A DNA stretch of 22,940 bases, taken from a virus. Shown here piece after piece: positions 20,801-22,940 of this stretch. The stretch spans positions 1 to 22,940 of the IMG/VR virus record IMGVR_UViG_3300046001_002824; one strand, given 5' to 3'. The notes below the pieces were generated by a model, which was not told the DNA's origin, did no database searches, and saw only the letters and a program-made list of their open reading frames with translations. Made by a program: the position numbers and the translations under genes. Every line of letters begins with the position of its first letter. The stretch's first letter is position 1.

Positions 20801-21117
20801 ATTGTACCCTCTCGAAGTCTTGAAGTATTATTTAAATACACACCAACACCGTCCCCAAATTGAATATCTGAAGCTGTAGTATTGCCAGCAGTTACAACGC
20901 TTTGAAGGTCTTGGTCGCCCGTATTCGTTCCACTAGTATTACCCAGCAATGTAGCTTCAGCACTAGTTATTAAACGGCTTCCAGCTTCTTTGTCTACCTT
21001 ATCATCTAATGCCGTTTGTGTAGCTGTAGATATTGGTTTGTTTAAGTCGGAAGTGTTATCCACATTTTCAAGACCCATATCTGCCTTGCTAAATGTTATA
21101 TTAATGTTATTCGCCAT
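17893..21117 (-). CDS. Long tail fibre / appendage protein
   Basis: A 1074-residue, glycine-, serine- and threonine-rich protein. It begins with the fibre-type NITFSKADMGLENVDNTSDL. Two copies of an LITSAEATLLGNTSGTNTGDQ-like block follow (about 47-68 and 225-246), then GVYG-type short repeats and an ITGTGIP segment. Repeating strand patterns over the C-terminal half (INGTILGSYTHGGGINLYAN, TVTTVTLGGSPVILDGDV and others) suggest a parallel beta-helix. It would be the receptor-binding or surface-degrading appendage. No catalytic motif or intramolecular chaperone is evident. The start ATG at 21117 is in a 30-base spacer after the previous gene. Confidence 0.85.
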   Translation of the reverse strand: MANNINITFSKADMGLENVDNTSDLNKPISTATQTALDDKVDKEAGSRLITSAEATLLGNTSGTNTGDQDLQSVVTAGNTTASDIQFGDGVGVYLNNTSRLREGTIDSGAGGGVAQICAVGYELKWEAGSQYVMDGNGLLIREVNHKFTSIPDANNDNSQGFYIGSRWILDNGDLYICTDSTTATAVWELQTIDTVPTDGSVKAVESNGVFDALADKVDKVVGERLITSAESTLLGNTSGVNTGDQTISDATISLTDITTNDFSTTKHGFVPKGTNTGKFLKDDGTWSTVSAGITGSGTINTLSKFTSSGAIGNSLIKDDGSNIAVNGTIASAYKLGVYSTTAGENYTIYGNTTVNGAVGVSGVNQGVGASTNFGASGTAQSSTSLNVGVYGQASGASTVNIGGKFVGSGATTNYSAQLQDGTEGVGKVLTSMTADGKAQWATPSGANIPQANKIYVDSINGVNSTGRGNINNPYLTPEYALADITNTGTVTATTTSTSSTLTSVSSTANIVVGQFITGTGIPYNTIVVSKTSNTIVLSKACTASATITATWWTIYEVILNGNFVVTSNIHKTGFYINSKSLGATISYGNLTLFTFTANILIPFYLSLGKTFGTHANSGLINPAGFTAIEGFLDLGNYYSICTGYNLGNIGGASYLTFTNLSINTEMFDCRFGYVSLIAVSGNFTWNGNAYGLLGGLRYTSGYVDINTKITTPASIVALNGTATRGNINGTILGSYTHGGGINLYANIVGTTATIDSGDYIKSVNVYGSLTVTTVTLGGSPVILDGDVTGNVIFNGFPTSKGSVVNGSINGTVTVNSGSIKFNGNQEGTAVSRYMTVIIGAGTFINSGLIRLTALTYTGVGKFINDGTILTYGATATSAPIKLTNSGQFINNKDLIFDSTVEYMPLIEKTDGVLVNNGRMSNPCNMYVKYAANTSVSKEVILAYAMSNGNTYGNSTSGTGDINKFVVSLANTNTVLTIFDGTNTVIISVVGAGKSIAVISAEIVTLVKASILLFQNCSYSSTYGFVVFIPRAGFTATFTVTTNIGSIGTYAGGGGFAGTLLGAGTELLSSSYNY

Positions 21118-21147
21118 AGTATAAAGATATTAATAATTATTTAATTT

Positions 21148-21738
21148 TTACGGTAATTTATCTATTGTTAAAAAAATACTTGGAGTTGCGGGTCTATCAG
21201 GTGTTGTTTCTACTCCCGTTGCTAATAATCGTAAATGTACATCATTACCACTCATCCATAATTCAACGTAATCATTAGCGTTTAAAGTGAATGGTATTGA
21301 AATAGTTAGCCTTTTTTGGTCGTTAGCATTTGCAACCCTAATCTTACTATTTGAGTTAGCTAAATTAGTTCCGTTTACTTTTATCCAAATATCTAGTAAT
21401 TTATTAGCCCCGCTAGAAAGTTCTGTTTGTGCTGAAATATTAGCTATAAAATTCCCACCTTCTAAAACTGTAAATCTAGAACTAGAAGTTTGTGTTATTT
21501 TAGCAGCAAAATCTAATGTGTTAAATGTAATTGCTTGGGGAGTGTTTGCAACTGCAATAGTTTGAATAGTTGTATCTAATAAGGCTATATGTGGAGTTAT
21601 ATTTGACTCAAAGAAATTACTCACACTTATTTCTGTATTCTTTTTGCTTTGACTAGTTTGCCTTACTAGTATAGTATCATTACTTGCAAGTGTTGTAAGT
21701 TGTTCTGTAAATGCTAAGTCGGTTATAAAGTTTTTCAT
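21148..21738 (-). CDS. Virion structural protein, jelly-roll-like (196 aa)
   Basis: A 196-residue protein with a helical N-terminus (LAFTEQLTTLASNDTILVRQ) followed by a beta-rich domain: QAITFNTLDFAAKI, SSRFTVLEGGNFIANISAQT, LLDIWIKVNGTNL and DYVELWMSGNDVHLRL (each shown in part). The order of strands looks like a C1q/TNF or carbohydrate-binding jelly roll, as found in fibre-associated tips. It sits between the putative tail-completion gene and the fibre gene. A baseplate or fibre-tip role is inferred. The start overlaps the upstream stop as TAATG. Confidence 0.6.
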   Translation of the reverse strand: MKNFITDLAFTEQLTTLASNDTILVRQTSQSKKNTEISVSNFFESNITPHIALLDTTIQTIAVANTPQAITFNTLDFAAKITQTSSSRFTVLEGGNFIANISAQTELSSGANKLLDIWIKVNGTNLANSNSKIRVANANDQKRLTISIPFTLNANDYVELWMSGNDVHLRLLATGVETTPDRPATPSIFLTIDKLP

Positions 21739-22367
21739 TAGCTTAATGTTGGAATAGTGAATGTACTATTTAAGTTACCATTAACATAAACATTGTATGT
21801 AGTATCTGGAAGCGTATAAACGTCACCACTTGCAGCCGTATGCGTAAACGAACCGTCTGAGTTTATTATAATAACGTCCTCACACATTTGTATATTTGCA
21901 GACGTTTCAAAGTCGTAACCCATCATAGGTAAATTACAAATACTTTGATTGTCGTATATTGTAAATGATATCGCTAAAATCCATCCAGCGCTTTCATCTG
22001 CACCCTTTTCTAAAAATTTACTTGCCGTTGCGCCTGTTATCTTACCAATGTTTTGCCATCTAGGACTTTTACTAATAACTTCGTAAACATCTCTAACAAC
22101 TTGCAAAGTATCACTTTCAGTATCGTTTAAATTGCCTTGTCGACCATTCTTAAAAAACTTGTCCGCCACAATTATATTAATAGTAACAGGAATAGTAACT
22201 TTTTCTAAACTGTTTCCCGTAACAAAGCAACACATTAAAGGGTAAGTAACCGCCTTGTCTTGGTTTATAGCATTTAGAAAGTCACCCCAATAGTAAGTGT
22301 TAACCTGAAGGTGTGCGTCTGCAATTGCTTGTAGTTCTGTATTAAGATTATTTAAAGTTTTCTTCAT
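21738..22367 (-). CDS. Neck/tail-completion-like protein (209 aa)
   Basis: A 209-residue protein. The first 145 residues (MKKTLNNLNTELQAIADAHL, YPLMCCFVTGNSLEKVTIP, NIIVADKFFKNGRQGN) have the size and alternating strands of phage tail-terminator or neck proteins. The last 45 residues form a separate small beta element (VIIINSDGSFTHTAASGDVY, then YNVYVNGNLNS) that resembles structural add-ons in Bacteroidetes phage proteins. It overlaps the connector-like gene by ATGA. Assignment rests on gene order and shape only. Confidence 0.5.
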   Translation of the reverse strand: MKKTLNNLNTELQAIADAHLQVNTYYWGDFLNAINQDKAVTYPLMCCFVTGNSLEKVTIPVTINIIVADKFFKNGRQGNLNDTESDTLQVVRDVYEVISKSPRWQNIGKITGATASKFLEKGADESAGWILAISFTIYDNQSICNLPMMGYDFETSANIQMCEDVIIINSDGSFTHTAASGDVYTLPDTTYNVYVNGNLNSTFTIPTLS

Positions 22368-22906
22368 TTAAAATAAATATTACTTCTAGTTTTACCTAAG
22401 TCTGGTTTAATTCCTTCACCGCCATCCGTTAAACAACTATAAAAAGAGTCAGGATTAGAAAAGTATTGGTAGTATTCAGGATATATAACAGAATTGTATT
22501 TTAAATATTGTATTAACTTTTGTCTATAATGTTCAAATTTACTTCTAAATGAATCTTGTAATCTATTTATTTCGCTTTCACTTGCACCCCTTAGAAACTC
22601 GTCGTTTGTTATTCCTGTAGCCTTGTTTCTAATTTGGTATGTAGTCATTACAACGGCTTCTAAATTACAACCCATAGCAACTACGGGAATAATATACTTA
22701 TCCATTAAAATAACCTCATCAGTGTTAAGATTATCTAGGTCAATACCTTCTAGTATTCTAGTGTACAAAGAAGTCCCTATAATAGGTTCTATCATTGTGT
22801 CTTGTACTATCTTAATAGTAGGTGTTAATATACTGTCCTCAACATTTCCATGAATCAAAGAAAGTTGTTTAAGATTATATGCGTTTATTAATAATGCTGT
22901 ACTCAT
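22364..22906 (-). CDS. Head-tail connector-like protein (180 aa)
   Basis: A 180-residue helical protein starting MSTALLINAYNLKQLSLIHG, with a long middle of helices (QDTMIEPIIGTSLYTRILEG, IIPVVAMGCNLEAVVM) and an aspartate/tyrosine-rich end (YYQYFSNPDSFYSC). The size and helical pattern fit adaptor (gp6-like) or head-completion proteins; the general appearance recalls DUF6712-type proteins of Bacteroidetes phages, from memory. It is first in the virion part of the window. Upstream bases 22907-22940 hold no start of another gene. Confidence 0.5.
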   Translation of the reverse strand: MSTALLINAYNLKQLSLIHGNVEDSILTPTIKIVQDTMIEPIIGTSLYTRILEGIDLDNLNTDEVILMDKYIIPVVAMGCNLEAVVMTTYQIRNKATGITNDEFLRGASESEINRLQDSFRSKFEHYRQKLIQYLKYNSVIYPEYYQYFSNPDSFYSCLTDGGEGIKPDLGKTRSNIYFK

Positions 22907-22940
22907 TTTATTTAAAGATTACGTTTTGTTTCCAAAAATG

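Noticed and set aside
1-22940. CRISPR array, insertion sequence, integrase or retron
   Set aside because: No evenly spaced repeats, transposase or integrase motifs, or reverse transcriptase YxDD motif was found on either strand.

Overview
The window reads as part of a tailed-phage genome (Caudoviricetes), free or integrated, infecting a Bacteroidetes host, most likely of the Flavobacteriia type. The DNA is AT-rich, every credible gene lies on the minus strand, and genes are packed with 1-20 base overlaps, many of them ATGA or TAATG. The host assignment rests mainly on promoters of the Bacteroidetes type (TTTG, 17-19 bases, TAnnTTTG) and A-rich leaders (AAAAACACAAA then ATTATGAA) in place of Shine-Dalgarno sites. 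No integrase, repressor, tRNA or CRISPR array is visible, so lifestyle cannot be judged.

In the direction of transcription (high to low coordinates): (1) 22906-17566 is the end of the virion module: a connector/neck-like protein, a possible tail-completion protein, a jelly-roll-like structural protein, a 1074-residue tail fibre or appendage and a small unknown protein. (2) 17560-16061 is the lysis module: two small holin candidates, an M15 peptidase, a strong terminator, then a GH24 lysozyme with its own promoter. (3) 15850-12870 is a compact twelve-gene operon led by an ERF-type annealing protein, otherwise small unknown proteins joined by ATGA overlaps. (4) 12552-9922 holds a small unknown gene, an SNF2-like helicase and a DNA methyltransferase. 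(5) 9793-5218 is the replication and repair group: a replication-initiator-like protein, a RecA/DnaB-fold ATPase, RusA, small proteins and a metallophosphoesterase. (6) 5108-2936 is packaging: membrane protein, HeH-domain protein, TerS and TerL. (7) 2905-3 is a glycan-modification cassette: two small ORFs, a GT-B glycosyltransferase, a class I methyltransferase and a two-domain GT-A glycosyltransferase.

The least ordinary material lies between genes. At 9812-9906 there is a -7 box, a 5' hairpin and an 11-bp terminator hairpin whose two loops are complementary, a candidate kissing-loop small RNA or attenuator. A gap-free 75-base module with a 25-base identical block lies upstream of both the ERF operon and the helicase/methyltransferase operon, so the two are probably co-regulated. 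The 12655-12869 spacer carries several stacked inverted repeats and may be a regulatory RNA or an origin. A second promoter-hairpin unit lies at 15977-16079, and a structured spacer at 16594-16690. All functional statements are from reading motifs by eye; no searches were run.
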